Assembly (NCBI RefSeq): GCF_965638725.1
Contig: NC_134954.1
Coordinates: forward strand, 5,389,001 to 5,453,000
Origin: Aptenodytes patagonicus
Lineage: Eukaryota > Chordata > Aves > Sphenisciformes > Spheniscidae
Direction: 5' to 3'
Length of the DNA: 64,000 nucleotides
Shown: piece after piece, positions 28,701 to 38,680 of the stretch
How the letters are laid out: each line of letters opens with the position of its first letter
How positions within the stretch are numbered: the first letter of the stretch is position 1
Translations under genes and position numbers: made by a program
Notes under the pieces: generated by a model
Seen by the model: the letters and a program-made list of their open reading frames with translations, nothing else
What the model was told of the DNA's origin: nothing
The model's database searches: none

Positions 28701-31700
28701 TCTCCTATAGTATGGCACGAAAGGAAGGCGAAAACTGAAATTCTGTTTGAAATTTCCTTGGATTTTATTTTGTGGATACACTCTATGAATGCTATCTTCT
28801 TGACATTGGTATTGATCTTCCATATTTCTGTACTCTGATTTTTTTAGTTTTTTAAAAACTGAATTTTCCAGTGAAATGAATTTATAAACCTAGCCAAAAC
28901 TATTCAAGTGGTGCCAAACTAAATTCACCCAGGGAAGAAGCACTTTGTATATGAGGAATTCAAGTTGTTCAGTATTCAGGTTGTTCAGTTAGTCCACAAA
29001 TTCTAGTTTTGGAAACTGGCGCTTAGGTTGATACCTCGTTTGGGTTCTACAGGTACGCATCTGCTATGCTGTACTTTTTGGCTGTTTTTCCCTGACCAGC
29101 CACCACTGCAAACACTCTAGGGTTAAGCTGAACTGAACTTGGTCATGCGGTTGTGAGTAGTAGCATGTGTGAGGAGGAGAGAAGTAGCATTAACTGGTAC
29201 AGCTGTGAAGGTGATTTGTGAAAGCTTGTTCAAAGACAACTTTCAGTTGTAGAATATCATGTATAGTTTTTTCATGTAAAAAGAAATTACAAGGTAGGAC
29301 ATAACCCTTGGAGGCTGTCATGACCATGAATTCAGTTAATACATCTGTTTTTGTGTTTATTTCCCATATCCATTAACACGTTTTGTTCCTTTGCAATTTA
29401 CAGCGCAGAACTCTGCAAATGCAGGTTTTGCAAACTTTGATGCATTTGGACAGTCTAGTGGCTCGAGTAATTTTGGAGGTTTCCCCACAGCAAGTCAGCC
29501 TTCTTTTCAGCCCCAAAATACAGGTAGAACTCCTAGCACTTTTGATTAATACTTAATTGAAATAATCCGTTACCTTTATGTTGGAAGGTACTTAAGTTGA
29601 GTTTATTTCTTGCATCTGCCTGCTTTAATGCAATCAAGCCATCTGAAGCTCTGGGGAAACTCAAAATGAATTCCTTCTGTTTGGTGTTGATTTTTTCTTT
29701 TTTTTTTTTCCTCCTATTGCTACTCAGAAGTCTGATTTATGGCACTATGTGTTTGTTAGCTCTACACCTGAAATAACTGTGAAAAGAGTAAACCATACTG
29801 CTTTTGAGAAATATTGAATTGACTCTTTATCTTGTAAGAAAAGTGTTTCAGTAGACCCAAAAGCACATTGCAGTAGCAAAAAAGTGTGTCTATGCGTATG
29901 TATAACACATGCACACACTACAGTTTGACTTCATGTGTAGAGCCTATTGCTAAGATTTATTTTGCTTTCCTTTAATTTGATCATGCTTTAGAACTTCGGC
30001 TTGAGCTTACACTTGCTGTTTGTCTAGATCTTTGGCTGACTGACTTTCTTTTCCTTTTTTTTTTTTCTTCTTCTTTTGAGTGTGGTGGTGTTTTAAACTT
30101 TTTTTTTCAAATTTTCTTTCTCCCTTCTTATGTTAACTTTAACCCACACACAATTTCTGGCTGTCCAGCGTTCAGAACGCTTTCATCTAGCTGCAGTTTT
30201 GGTGAATTTACTTCAGCTTTTCCTCTCCAGGCTGTGCACAGTAAGTTCCACGCAGTGGAAAACTCAGCTTGCTTCATTTTATGCCATTGTAGTATAGCGT
30301 TTTCATTCCTGCTGTTGCATATGTTTTAACTTTGTGATTATGCTATTAGAAGGTTGTGCGTTCTGTAGTATGAGTGGAATCCTCAACCAACTGTTATAAA
30401 ATATGATACACTTAATGGAACAACTCCTTTAAATTTAAGTACGTGACCTGCCTAGATTAAATTGTCTGGACACTGAAGATATGGAAGCTCATGGTTTCAC
30501 GTTTGAACTGAAGTTCAATTGTGTGGACTTAAGTCAGATTTTTAAAATTGATTTATGTATCTCTGATGTCAGTGGAGACTTGGTATAAAGAGAGCTGTGT
30601 TGTGTCTTCCCCCTCTCCTCTTTCCTGATTGGATGTAGTCTAAAAACCTAAGAACAGAGAACCAAACTATCTCTCTAAACCTTGGCATGGAATCATACTA
30701 CTGTTGGAATTCTAGGCACTGTTTTTTGCTTAGAATGATGACTGACATCTGAAACAGTTAAACACTGTGCCATTAAGTAAATGCAAATAGTAGCTATTCA
30801 TTAGACATGTGGCAGGAAAATGAAGCTTCTGTATTTTGAATATTAAAGATTCAGACAAATACTTATTTTTCTAGCAAAATATTATTGTAGAAATTACTTT
30901 AATGGCTAATAAATGGCATAACGTTTTTCAAGATCGAATTATGACTGTGATTTAAGCTGTCAAAGCTTGTTTTTTTTTGTCCCTGATCTGCAGACTGAAA
31001 AATGTAAAAAAAATTTATTTTTTCTGATGACCCAATGTAACTTTGAAGGAAAGGGGAAAGGGTCTTAAACATGTGGGATGGGGCGGGGGAACATTTTTGC
31101 CTCACGTAACCACAAAGAGGTGGGATTATTGTGCCATCAGTTACAGTTGGAGAGACTTTCTCTAGCTTTGGAGTGTTGATCATGTTTAACTTAATTTGTT
31201 ACAGGTGGAAGCGCTGGATCAGTGAATGCTAACTTTGCTCACTTTGATAACTTCCCCAAATCCTCCAGTGCTGACTTTGGAGCCTTCAATGCTTCTCAGA
31301 GCAGCACAACAGCAACTGCAGCCAGTAAAGCTGCAGTGAATAAATCGAATCTCCAGTCAGCTGACAAATACGCAGCTCTTGCTAATTTAGATAATATCTT
31401 CAGCGCAGGGCAAGGTATTAAACTTTATTCTTTGACGTGCTTATTCTACATGTTTATACTTACCACGAGGATGGCTGTGCATGTCAAAATAGCAACCGTA
31501 TTTCAAAATGTCCTTTCTTTAAGTTACCAGTAGAATTTCACATCAGTGTACCCTTAATGTGTAAGATGTAAGTTTTAAGACTAACATCACTCCGAAAGGA
31601 TGTCATCAGAAGACTGCTTTTTGGGAACCTACTTGCTATCAAAATGAATAACTCTTAAGTGGAAATATCTAAATAATTATGACGGCAATGATGAAAATAT

Positions 31701-34700
31701 ATAAAAATATATATTTTGTGTTTGTGCTAGAACCTATAGTGAAGGCTCTTGAATGGAGAGCTACAGTTGTTGCAGAGAACTGCCAGAGTAGCTTTCCTAG
31801 CTCTCTGCCACAAAAAGATTTGGCTTTAGGTTTTTTATGAACTAGTAGCAGTGATGCTTGGATTTAGTTGATTTTAAGTTAAGGAGGAAAAAATCTAGTT
31901 ATTCTGTAACTTTTTTTCTTCTCAAATGGTGTATAAAAACTTGTGTTGGTTTGTAATGTAGAGCTTTGTTCCGAAATGGATAATTTGAGGGTATGTGTTT
32001 TGTTGAATTTTCTAGCTGAAAATGACAGTACTATTGAGTCATCATTTTCCAGGGAAACCAGAGGCTCTCTGGAGCTGCAGAATATCTATAGAAGCATGAC
32101 GCTTTGCTAATAGCTAACGGCTTGTTAAACACTTTTTTTCCCTGTATGCCCTAGCGCATATTTAATTTTTAAGTCTGAAACTTAAACTGTCCATGAACTT
32201 TCATTTAGTTCTCAACGCTGGCAGGGCAGAAAGTGAAACCACCTTCATTGCTTTTAATTTGGTTTTTTTCTTTCTAGGTGGTACTGAGCAAGGAAGTGGC
32301 TTCAGTACAGTAGTGTCAGCATCAGCAGGTCCTGCATTGTCAGCCCCAAATCAGTCAAGTGCGTCTTCAGACAAGTATGCGGCTCTAGCAGAATTAGACA
32401 GTGTGTTCAGCTCCACAGCAACCTCTAGTAACGCATATACTTCCACCAGTAACGTTAGCAGGTACTTTGTTAGAAGTAGCTGACTTTTTCTACATTGACT
32501 TCAGCGACATGCGGAAAAGTAGCTCAAAGTTGTTTCTCAAATCTGGTTTTATGTCTTACACCTAAATGGGGAAATGTTGAATGAGTTTAGAGGTACTACT
32601 GAAACTGCATCCTTTGTTTTAAATAATAGCAGTACTGTCTGATAGGATATTATAAGATAAAATTAAGAATACTTTTTGGCAGCAGAATGTTCTCTGCACC
32701 TTTCTAGTCATTACATGCTAAACCTGTTAGATGGTAACACTTTCCTGTACAGAATATTTGCATGCATACTGAAAATCATAGCATCATCCCTGGCAAAAAA
32801 AAAGTTATTCAGATATTTATAATGTAAATGGTGCCAGCCACTTCTTTTTTTAGATCATTAAAGTAATAAATACCAAACGCCTGTTATAGCTCTGCTTGGT
32901 ATTGCAAGTGCCCCTAAAGCTTCTGCTTTGCAACCTTTATGCTGATGGCCTCTGTTCAATATTCTTTCTCCTGCTGTTGGTGGAGAGGACTTTTCATTGC
33001 TCAGCACTAGTTATAGTCTCTGACCCTGGCATCAGGGGCTCAATTCCTGGCATCAGTGAATCATATTGCAGTTTGCAAACTGCACGTAAGCATTCCTTTT
33101 CTATTCTTTTACATGCCAACAATAATTGTAAGTTGTATTTAATTGTTAAACAAGCAATTCTGACTTCACTGAATGTATGAATTATTTTCAGCAATGCTTT
33201 TGGAACAGTACCTGTGGCTGCTACTGCACAGACACAGCCTGCATCTTCGAGTGTGCCTGCTCCATTTGGAGGTACATAAGTGTTACTAACACCTTTTGAG
33301 GACTGTAAGCAAACATCTTACTAATTTTTAGTTGATAGTGCTATACTTTGGCATTAGTGATACTGAAGTTACTAAAGGATGCCAAAAAAGTACTGTTCTT
33401 GTGATGCATTAAGCATTTTATTATCAATTCCTAATTTTTCACGTAATTTTAGATATTTATGTATTTGTATAAAAGCTGTATAAGTTTAATGTGAGTCAGA
33501 TTGGCTATTTTTAAAAGACTTTATTAAATAAAATGTTCTTAATCTTTCAGCAACACCTTCCACAAATCCATTTGTAGCTGCCCCTGTTGCCCCAGTGGCA
33601 CCTTCAACAAATCCATTCCAGACCAATAGCCGAGGAGCAACAGGTTAGGAAAAAACCCTGAGTGTTTGAGAAACTTTCTTTCAAGACTTGCATTGATTCT
33701 TTTTTTCATAGTGTGTCATTTGTTCCTTAAAGGTTTTCTGTATTATCTGTGTCTAGTCTATTTGACATGTTGTGTGTGTGTGTTCAATGTAGAGTACAAT
33801 ATTTATGAATAGGCTGCAGAAATCAACTTTAACTTTTTTTTTTGAGATAAGTGATGTTTTTGTTGGGCTGAGGACATTAGTTTCCTGTTTCTGGCCCAAT
33901 CCTAGGATTTCAAATGGCGGCCGTGAAAAATGTCAAAATGATCAGTTTAAGATCTTCTAATACTACCTAAGCTATTTGTAGTCTGTGTATTACCAGCTGG
34001 GTGCCTTCCGAGACTATAACCTTGGCTTTGAAGCATGCTTTATCACAGGTTGCCCTGAAATCGGGGATCTTGAAAGCCCTGCTGCTAAGCTGGTACACTT
34101 GCTGTTTTTTCTTTCTTTATTTCAAAGTCCTGCAAGCCCTCAAAACCAAAGAGCTGGGGCTGGAACCAGGAAAGACAAGGCTTTTGGGCTGTTAGCTCCT
34201 CACCAGCCCACTTATTCGGTACATTGGTGCTGTCCTTTATTTTTCCCTTTTGTAACAGTAAAGCAGGTGTTTAAATATAATCTTTACGCTCCTGATTTAC
34301 ATTAATTTTCTGTAGAATCATAATTCCATAGACAAAAACTTAATCACTTTTTAAAAAAGCAAACCTGTACTTTTCTTTAAAACACTGAACTTGGGTTTAG
34401 ATGACTTAGATTATGCTAATTTTCCTCTCCAAAGGCACTGCTAAATTCTAGTACTTTTATTTGTCAACTGGACTTCCACAGACTTAAATCTGCTGATGTA
34501 TGCATTTTAAGAGTTGTGCTTTGCTCAAAGTTTTAGGTAGATTTAATTAAACTGATCAGGCTGAGTTAAAACTGAATTAATCAAATTCATGTCCTCTGCT
34601 AAAATGAATTGTTTTCAGTCCCTTTTGCGATATTATGCAGTTAAACTTACTCAGCTATTTAATGCCCAAAATATCTTTTTCCTTATTTTAATCTCATTCC

Positions 34701-37700
34701 TAATTGTGCTGTTTTGGATCATCGTTAAGAACTTGTAGTTTTGGATCATCGTTAAGAACTTGTAGTTTTGGATCATCGTTAAGAACTTGTAGGCTCTTTA
34801 GATAAGCTTGTTTGAATATGGCAACTTTATCCTTCCACCTTCTAAACTGCCATCCTTGGCTTGCAGAGGTTCCAACCCTTTGGCAGCTATAGTGATGTTA
34901 TGTACTAGGTAACAGAGATAATGACTATACGTAAAGATAATATTCTACCCCTTTCAGTGTGAGGTGTAAACTTGTAGCTTGTCCTTTTATGCTAAGCTTT
35001 CTTTCTGCATGAACTTTGCTATTTATTACATGGGAGATCTTGTTTTCTAGCATTTATTTCTAATGGTTTTCTTAGCTTAATCTATTGCTGGTCATGCTAT
35101 GGACAAGTTGTTTGGTACATATACGTGTGTATATTTTTCTATATATATATATATCTCTAAAACTAAGAAATGACTGTGTATAAATGATTTGACATTGTCT
35201 GGTCTCTTTGTGGCTTCCATAAGGCCTCTCGGGAGCAATGCACTCTCACATATTTCCTCAGGCTCATTTTGGTAGGTGGCCACATTTGGTATCAAGTTTC
35301 TTGTGGCTAATTGTTCTTGCTTGTAAAAGCTTATTGACAGCTATCTGGTTCTCTGCACTTAGAATTTCGGAAGACTTTCTGTGTTTTAAAATCGAGTGGG
35401 TGTGGGCAAAGGGAGAGAAGAGCATACATGGGCAACCTATTAAGCAACTGAAACAAAACCATTATTGATATCCTTCAGGGTCACAATATAATGTGAACAA
35501 GTTGAGTGACTCTTGAAGTTTCTACCAACAGTAGCTTGATGCCTTTTGGGATATCCCAAGTCACTGCTCATTTTGTTGTGCTTTTGTTTGCTGTTTTAGC
35601 AAGTTTTCCTGTCGAATAGCTTCTCTGCTCTCTGTAACTTGAGAACAATGTTAGCACATTAGTTTTGCGTGTACTTTGTCAGCAGTTTATGTATGTATAA
35701 TGTCTTGCCCTTGAATGCTTTTGGGGTAAATTTTTCAACTGATAATTAAGCTATATTCATTAAATACATTAATTTTTTTTAAACAGTTGAGCTTGCATAA
35801 AATCTAACTTACAACATTTCAAAAGAAAAGTCCTGTCTAATGTTTAACTAGAATAAAATGCCTGGTGTGTCTGTATTTGTACCAAAAAAACTTTTATACG
35901 CTTCTCCTTTCAAGAATAACTCCCAAAAGACTGAATAATGGTTTTGTTACTACATTTTTGCACTTGATGTGCTCCTGTTTATTTGCTGAAGGCATGTGGA
36001 ATAGCATATGAGCTGTGTGTTCTTTACTTGAAATGTTCAGCAGAGAATCAGATGAAAAGTTTTGGATTGTTTTTTTGTTTTGTTTTGTTTTAAGTCTTAC
36101 CTCAACAGTAAGAGCATTTGCAGTAGGAACTTTGTGTGCAAATAATGTGCATGGTGAAAATTTCCTTTAAAGTGATGTTAAGGATGGGATGAAGGGAGAG
36201 GGGATGCATGTATCCCTTATGACTACTTTTTTTTTTTTGACTTGTAACTTCCTGTAATGTAGCTTGAAGTAGGAAGATCCTTTCAGGCTTTTCTCGGAAG
36301 GAGAAAAACAGAGGGGCTTATGCTGCCTGAAAGTGCTTGCTTCTGATAAGTACAGACGTTTACCAGAAAAACTCTGGGGGAAGTATATGATAATGTAGAG
36401 AACGTAAAAAATAATTTCCTTTTCAGAAAGTATATCTGAATGTGCTGGATCTAGCAAATTTTAAATTATTCCATTCATTTTTTTAAAGTGCAGAAGTAAA
36501 TTATGCACCTAGTTGGTGGTGATCCAAGCTAACAAATCAGTTCAGTGGCTGTAGAAGTTGAACCAACTTTTGTATGGTCACTGAGGCATTAGGAGACTTT
36601 TCTTAACATGGCATTATAGTAACTTGTCTCATGAAAAAAAGTGATTTCTTACAAATAATTGAACGTTATTTTTTGCCTACCAGCAGCAACATTTGGTACT
36701 GCATCCATGAGCATGCCTGCAGGATTTGGAACTCCTGCTTCCTACAGTCTTCCTACTAGTTTTAGTGGCAACTTCCAGCAGCCCACGTTCCCAACCCAGG
36801 CAGCTTTCCCTCAACAGACTGCTTTTGCTCAGCAGCCAAATGGTAGGTCTGTACGTTTTAGATAATCTTGTTTCAATCAGAAACATGGCGAAAATGATGT
36901 ATCTGTAAGTTAGCAATAATGGGTGTGTACTTACTTCTGTATGAACTTGGTAATAATATTGATGAGGGGTTCCCATGCTCCGTAGTTGAGCTTTCTGACT
37001 TGGCTGTGTGCAGTGACATAACTGAAATTTTGCCATAATCTGATACTAAAATTATAAGTGTTCCCAGGCTTAAAAGGTTTTTGTGCGAGAAGGATTGTTT
37101 TGTCTTCATATTTGGAGTGTCTGCAACCGTTTATAACGCTTTCTCTAACTTCATAGAACACAGGCAAGAGAAAATTGGAAAGTACTTTCTCCATAAATTT
37201 AAATGATAAAATAATAATGAAAAAAGTGCATATGTAGAAATTGGAAACTAATTCGTTCCGAACAGTTGAAAAGAAACAAAAAGCCTAGCCATATTCTTAT
37301 TTACACTTATGTTCCTGATAGTGTTTAAGTAGGATCAATCCTCCTGATTGTGCGGTCCAAGCTTCCACGTATTTTTGTGTGGGAGCTGCAGCAAAGAACT
37401 CTTTGAAGATTGATTACTAGTATTAATATTTTTCACTTCTCTTTCCAAGGAGCAGGTTTTGCTGCATTTGGACAGGCAAAGCCTGTAGTAACTCCTTTCG
37501 GACAAGTTGCAGCTGTTGGAGTATCTAGTAATCCTTTTATGGTAAGTGAGTTGTTGCATGTTATTAATAACTTCTGTATGTCTGAAGAGGCATAATCTGT
37601 AACATTTAATGTAGAGACACACAAAGCTGGGGTTTTTTTCCCCTTCAAATAAGGGAAGGCAGCATGTGAATCTCCTAAATGCAATTCATTATTACGATGA

Positions 37701-37987
37701 CATGGCGTTTGTAAGGCTGTTCAAATCAAAACAGAGGTACTTGTATACCATGCTCTTACAGTAGTGTAATTTCAGAGAACTACCAAAAAAAAAAAAAGAC
37801 TGCAACATAAACCAGAAATATTTCCTAATAGGTTGTTTTCTTTTATATATATCCTGCATTTATGATTTACAATATGGACAAAAATCTTAAATATTTGTCT
37901 TATTTTTCTTCTTTCATTTTCCCCCAGGCTGGTGCACCAACAGGACAATTTCCAACAGGAAGCTCATCAACCAATCCTTTCTTATAG
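1010..37987 (+). CDS. AGFG1: AGFG1, ArfGAP domain with FG repeats 1 (gene span, start to stop codon)
   Basis: Thirteen coding exons join without a frame break into 1695 nt (564 residues plus stop; human about 562). The N-terminal ArfGAP zinc finger is C29-x2-C32-x16-C49-x2-C52, followed four residues later by R57, the usual ArfGAP arginine. A serine/threonine/glutamine-rich region with many FG, FAxF and FxxFG motifs follows, and NPF motifs lie at about 436, 451, 542 and 561, the last just before the C-terminal leucine. In the known family the protein binds EH-domain endocytic adaptors such as EPS15, acts in clathrin-coated pit sorting and acrosome formation, and was first described as a nucleoporin-like cofactor of HIV Rev. 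The start ATG at 1010 has a good Kozak context (gccATGg) and is the human start. Transcription converges on the SLC19A3-like genes. Identity is from near-complete match to remembered human protein. Confidence 0.97.
1177..10692 (+). other. AGFG1: AGFG1 intron 1 (9.5 kb)
   Basis: The first part belongs to the CpG island; the rest is AT-rich. Visible content is short repeats only: a GT-rich run near 5621-5645 and a tandem 21-bp pair at 7572-7613. Several short open frames exist, but none resembles a protein I know. No RNA gene was recognised. Confidence 0.85.
7572..7613. repeat. Tandem duplication, 21 bp x 2
   Basis: Two adjacent identical copies of ttaactttgtatttatgact plus a final a lie in AGFG1 intron 1. 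Confidence 0.9.
10693..10786 (+). CDS. AGFG1: AGFG1 coding exon 2
   Basis: The acceptor ttctttttag-like tract ends at 10692 and the donor is gtaagt at 10787. The exon completes Leu56 and encodes residues 57-87, starting RGLNPPHRVKS, and so supplies the ArfGAP arginine R57. Confidence 0.97.
11927..12112. repeat. TA/TG/TAC-rich microsatellite interrupted by a CR1 fragment
   Basis: Alternating purine-pyrimidine sequence flanks a CR1 insert. The 34-bp left segment 11927-11960 matches the right segment 12069-12102 at 32 of 34 positions. Confidence 0.8.
11961..12055 (-). mobile_element. CR1 LINE 3' fragment (about 95 bp)
   Basis: Begins cgtagaatcatagaatagtt and continues gggttggaagggacct and agtccaaccctcctgcc, the reverse complement of the avian CR1 3' end with its terminal attctatg repeat. 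The element is a 5'-truncated copy oriented on the minus strand, noncoding. Confidence 0.93.
13414..13437. repeat. Poly(A) run, 24 A
   Basis: Homopolymer in AGFG1 intron 2. No retroposed gene body is seen next to it. Length is probably variable or sequencing-sensitive. Confidence 0.8.
21427..21542 (+). CDS. AGFG1: AGFG1 coding exon 3
   Basis: Follows a T/G-rich tract and aataag acceptor; the donor is gtaaga at 21543. Encodes VCKQIWLGLFDDRSS through EKKRW (last codon split), the end of the ArfGAP fold. Essentially identical to human. Confidence 0.97.
22081..22243 (+). CDS. AGFG1: AGFG1 coding exon 4
   Basis: The acceptor is tgtag at 22080 and the donor gtgagt at 22244. Encodes YVPPEQAKVVASVHAS through NKGTPSQ, the serine-rich linker after the ArfGAP domain. 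Confidence 0.97.
23270..23426 (+). CDS. AGFG1: AGFG1 coding exon 5
   Basis: The acceptor is gtag at 23269 and the donor gtaagt at 23427. Encodes SPVVVRSQGQQQQEKKQFDL and on through the NFANFAHFNSH motif block, the first of the F-rich repeats. Confidence 0.97.
27020..28129 (+). mobile_element. Avian LTR-like element (probable solo LTR), about 1.1 kb
   Basis: Starts tgtggtgggttgacc and ends near aaacccaacatg. A GC-rich body stands out from the AT-rich intron. The start and several internal phrases (for example agataaggacagggag, gggcaaaacatactcgactt, ctacctcctccccctgagcg) match a repeat family I know from many bird genomes. catgc occurs just before the 5' end (27015-27019) and twice at the 3' end (28126-28130, 28130-28134), so the exact right edge and target duplication are uncertain. 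The middle has a degenerate array with a period of about 50 bp. Open frames of up to 245 codons inside it come from GC-rich repetition and show no retroviral domain. Orientation is uncertain. Confidence 0.75.
27405..27850. repeat. Degenerate ~50-bp periodic array inside the LTR-like element
   Basis: A ctgctccagcgtggg-like core recurs at about 27405, 27456, 27501, 27550, 27598, 27648, 27701, 27743 and 27790, followed by variable ccttcc-atggg-ctgcag spacers. Spacing runs 42 to 53 bp. Confidence 0.75.
29404..29523 (+). CDS. AGFG1: AGFG1 coding exon 6
   Basis: The acceptor is ttacag at 29403 and the donor gtagaa at 29524. Encodes AQNSANAGFANFDAFGQSSG and onward to PFQ-like residues, rich in F/FG motifs. 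Confidence 0.96.
29524..31204 (+). other. AGFG1: AGFG1 intron 6, containing the cassette exon
   Basis: T-rich intron. The cassette at 30169-30240 splits it into parts of 645 and 964 nt. A long pyrimidine tract lies about 30050-30125, ahead of the cassette acceptor. Confidence 0.8.
30169..30240 (+). CDS. AGFG1: AGFG1 candidate alternative cassette exon (72 nt, 24 residues)
   Basis: A pyrimidine-rich tract and ccag acceptor end at 30168, and a strong gtaagt donor begins at 30241. The 72-nt segment has no stop in the phase left by exon 6 and returns the same phase to exon 7. It adds 24 residues beginning AFRTLSSSCSFGEF, with FG-type content. I recall a mammalian AGFG1 isoform with a very similar insert. 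Skipping it leaves the standard 564-residue protein; including it gives 588. Confidence 0.8.
31205..31414 (+). CDS. AGFG1: AGFG1 coding exon 7
   Basis: The acceptor is ttacag at 31204 and the donor gtatta at 31415. Encodes GSAGSVNANFAHFDNF through ADKYAALANLDNIFSAGQ, matching human closely. Confidence 0.97.
32278..32461 (+). CDS. AGFG1: AGFG1 coding exon 8
   Basis: The acceptor is tttctag at 32277 and the donor gtactt at 32462. Encodes GTEQGSGFSTVVSA and then SSDKYAALAELDSVFS. The DKYAALA-x-LD block repeats the one in exon 7. Confidence 0.96.
33192..33271 (+). CDS. AGFG1: AGFG1 coding exon 9
   Basis: The acceptor is ttttcag at 33191 and the donor gtacat at 33272. Encodes NAFGTVPVAATAQTQPASSS and on to APFG. 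Confidence 0.96.
33551..33643 (+). CDS. AGFG1: AGFG1 coding exon 10
   Basis: The acceptor is ctttcag at 33550 and the donor gttagg at 33644. Encodes two STNPF motifs (EH-domain ligands, N436 and N451) separated by an Ala/Pro/Val spacer that differs from human. Confidence 0.96.
34711..34791. repeat. Perfect tandem repeat, 27 bp x 3
   Basis: The unit begins gttttggatcatcgttaaga and ends acttgta. Three uninterrupted identical copies occupy 81 bp in AGFG1 intron 10. Confidence 0.95.
35140..35154. repeat. (TA)n microsatellite
   Basis: Short TA dinucleotide run in AGFG1 intron 10. Confidence 0.8.
36684..36842 (+). CDS. AGFG1: AGFG1 coding exon 11
   Basis: The acceptor is a cagcag tandem (NAGNAG), with the exon starting after the first cag at 36683; the donor is gtaggt at 36843. 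Encodes ATFGTASMSMPAGFGTPASY and then repeated PTQAAFPQQTAFAQQPN-type sequence. Using the second cag would drop one alanine. Confidence 0.96.
37450..37541 (+). CDS. AGFG1: AGFG1 coding exon 12
   Basis: The acceptor is ttccaag at 37449 and the donor gtaagt at 37542. Encodes GAGFAAFGQAKPVVTPFGQ through SSNPFM, with the third NPF. Confidence 0.96.
37928..37987 (+). CDS. AGFG1: AGFG1 coding exon 13 (last, with stop)
   Basis: The acceptor is a C-rich tract and cag ending at 37927. Encodes AGAPTGQFPTGSSSTNPFL followed by TAG at 37985-37987. The C-terminal NPFL is the family ending. Confidence 0.97.
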   Translation, partial: AGAPTGQFPTGSSSTNPFL

Positions 37988-38680
37988 CCTTATAGACACT
38001 TTACCCAAAAGAACTCTTATGTGGTCACATAACATCTCTGCGCCTCTTGCACTGTTGTCTTGTTTCACTGATATTAGCTTTAAACACAAAAGAAGTCTTT
38101 AAGAAGTAAAAATAAAAGCCTGCATTGTGTACCTTTAAAAAAATTAAAAACAACAAAAAAAAAATTACACAAACCCCAAGAAAATCAACCCCCCCCACCA
38201 GGTAATAACGTGCAAAACAGAGGGCTGTGGTAACATCCTTGAACCTGTGAACTGGCAGGTAAAAAGTAGCGGTATCATGTATATTAAAATTGGCTAATAA
38301 GTTATTGCAGATACCACATTCATTATGCTGCAGTACTGTACATATTTTTCTTAGAAAATAGCTATTTGTGCATATCAGTATTTGTAACTTTAACACATTG
38401 TTATGTGAAAAATGTTACTGGGAAATAGATCAGCCACTTTAAGGTGCTGTTGTATCTCTTGGAATGAATGAGCTACATCATTTTAACCATTGGTATTGGA
38501 AGTCATGAAGTTAAATTGAAGGTTTGTTCATTTCTCAAAATGTTTTCCTTTCCTAAGAGCTCTTCTATTTATACATGCCTAAATCTCTAATGTTAGAGGG
38601 ATACCTGTCTGCGTAATAAAGCTGATCATGTTTTGCTACAGTTTGCAGGTGAAAAAAATAAATATTAGAAAAAACAATTG
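37988..38680 (+). other. AGFG1: AGFG1 3' UTR with candidate poly(A) signals
   Basis: AT-rich sequence follows the stop codon. AATAAA hexamers occur at 38111-38116, 38615-38620 and 38657-38662, so at least a short and a longer 3' end are possible. The actual cleavage sites and the use of more distal sites cannot be read from sequence. Confidence 0.65.

Larger units (their letters stand above)
23427..29403 (+). other. AGFG1: AGFG1 intron 5 (6.0 kb)
   Basis: AT-rich intron that hosts the LTR-like element at about 27020-28129. Outside that element I see no repeat, RNA gene or extra exon that I can support. Confidence 0.8.
33644..36683 (+). other. AGFG1: AGFG1 intron 10 (3.0 kb)
   Basis: AT-rich intron with the 27-bp triplication at 34711-34791 and a TA dinucleotide run at about 35140-35154. 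No other feature was recognised. Confidence 0.85.
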
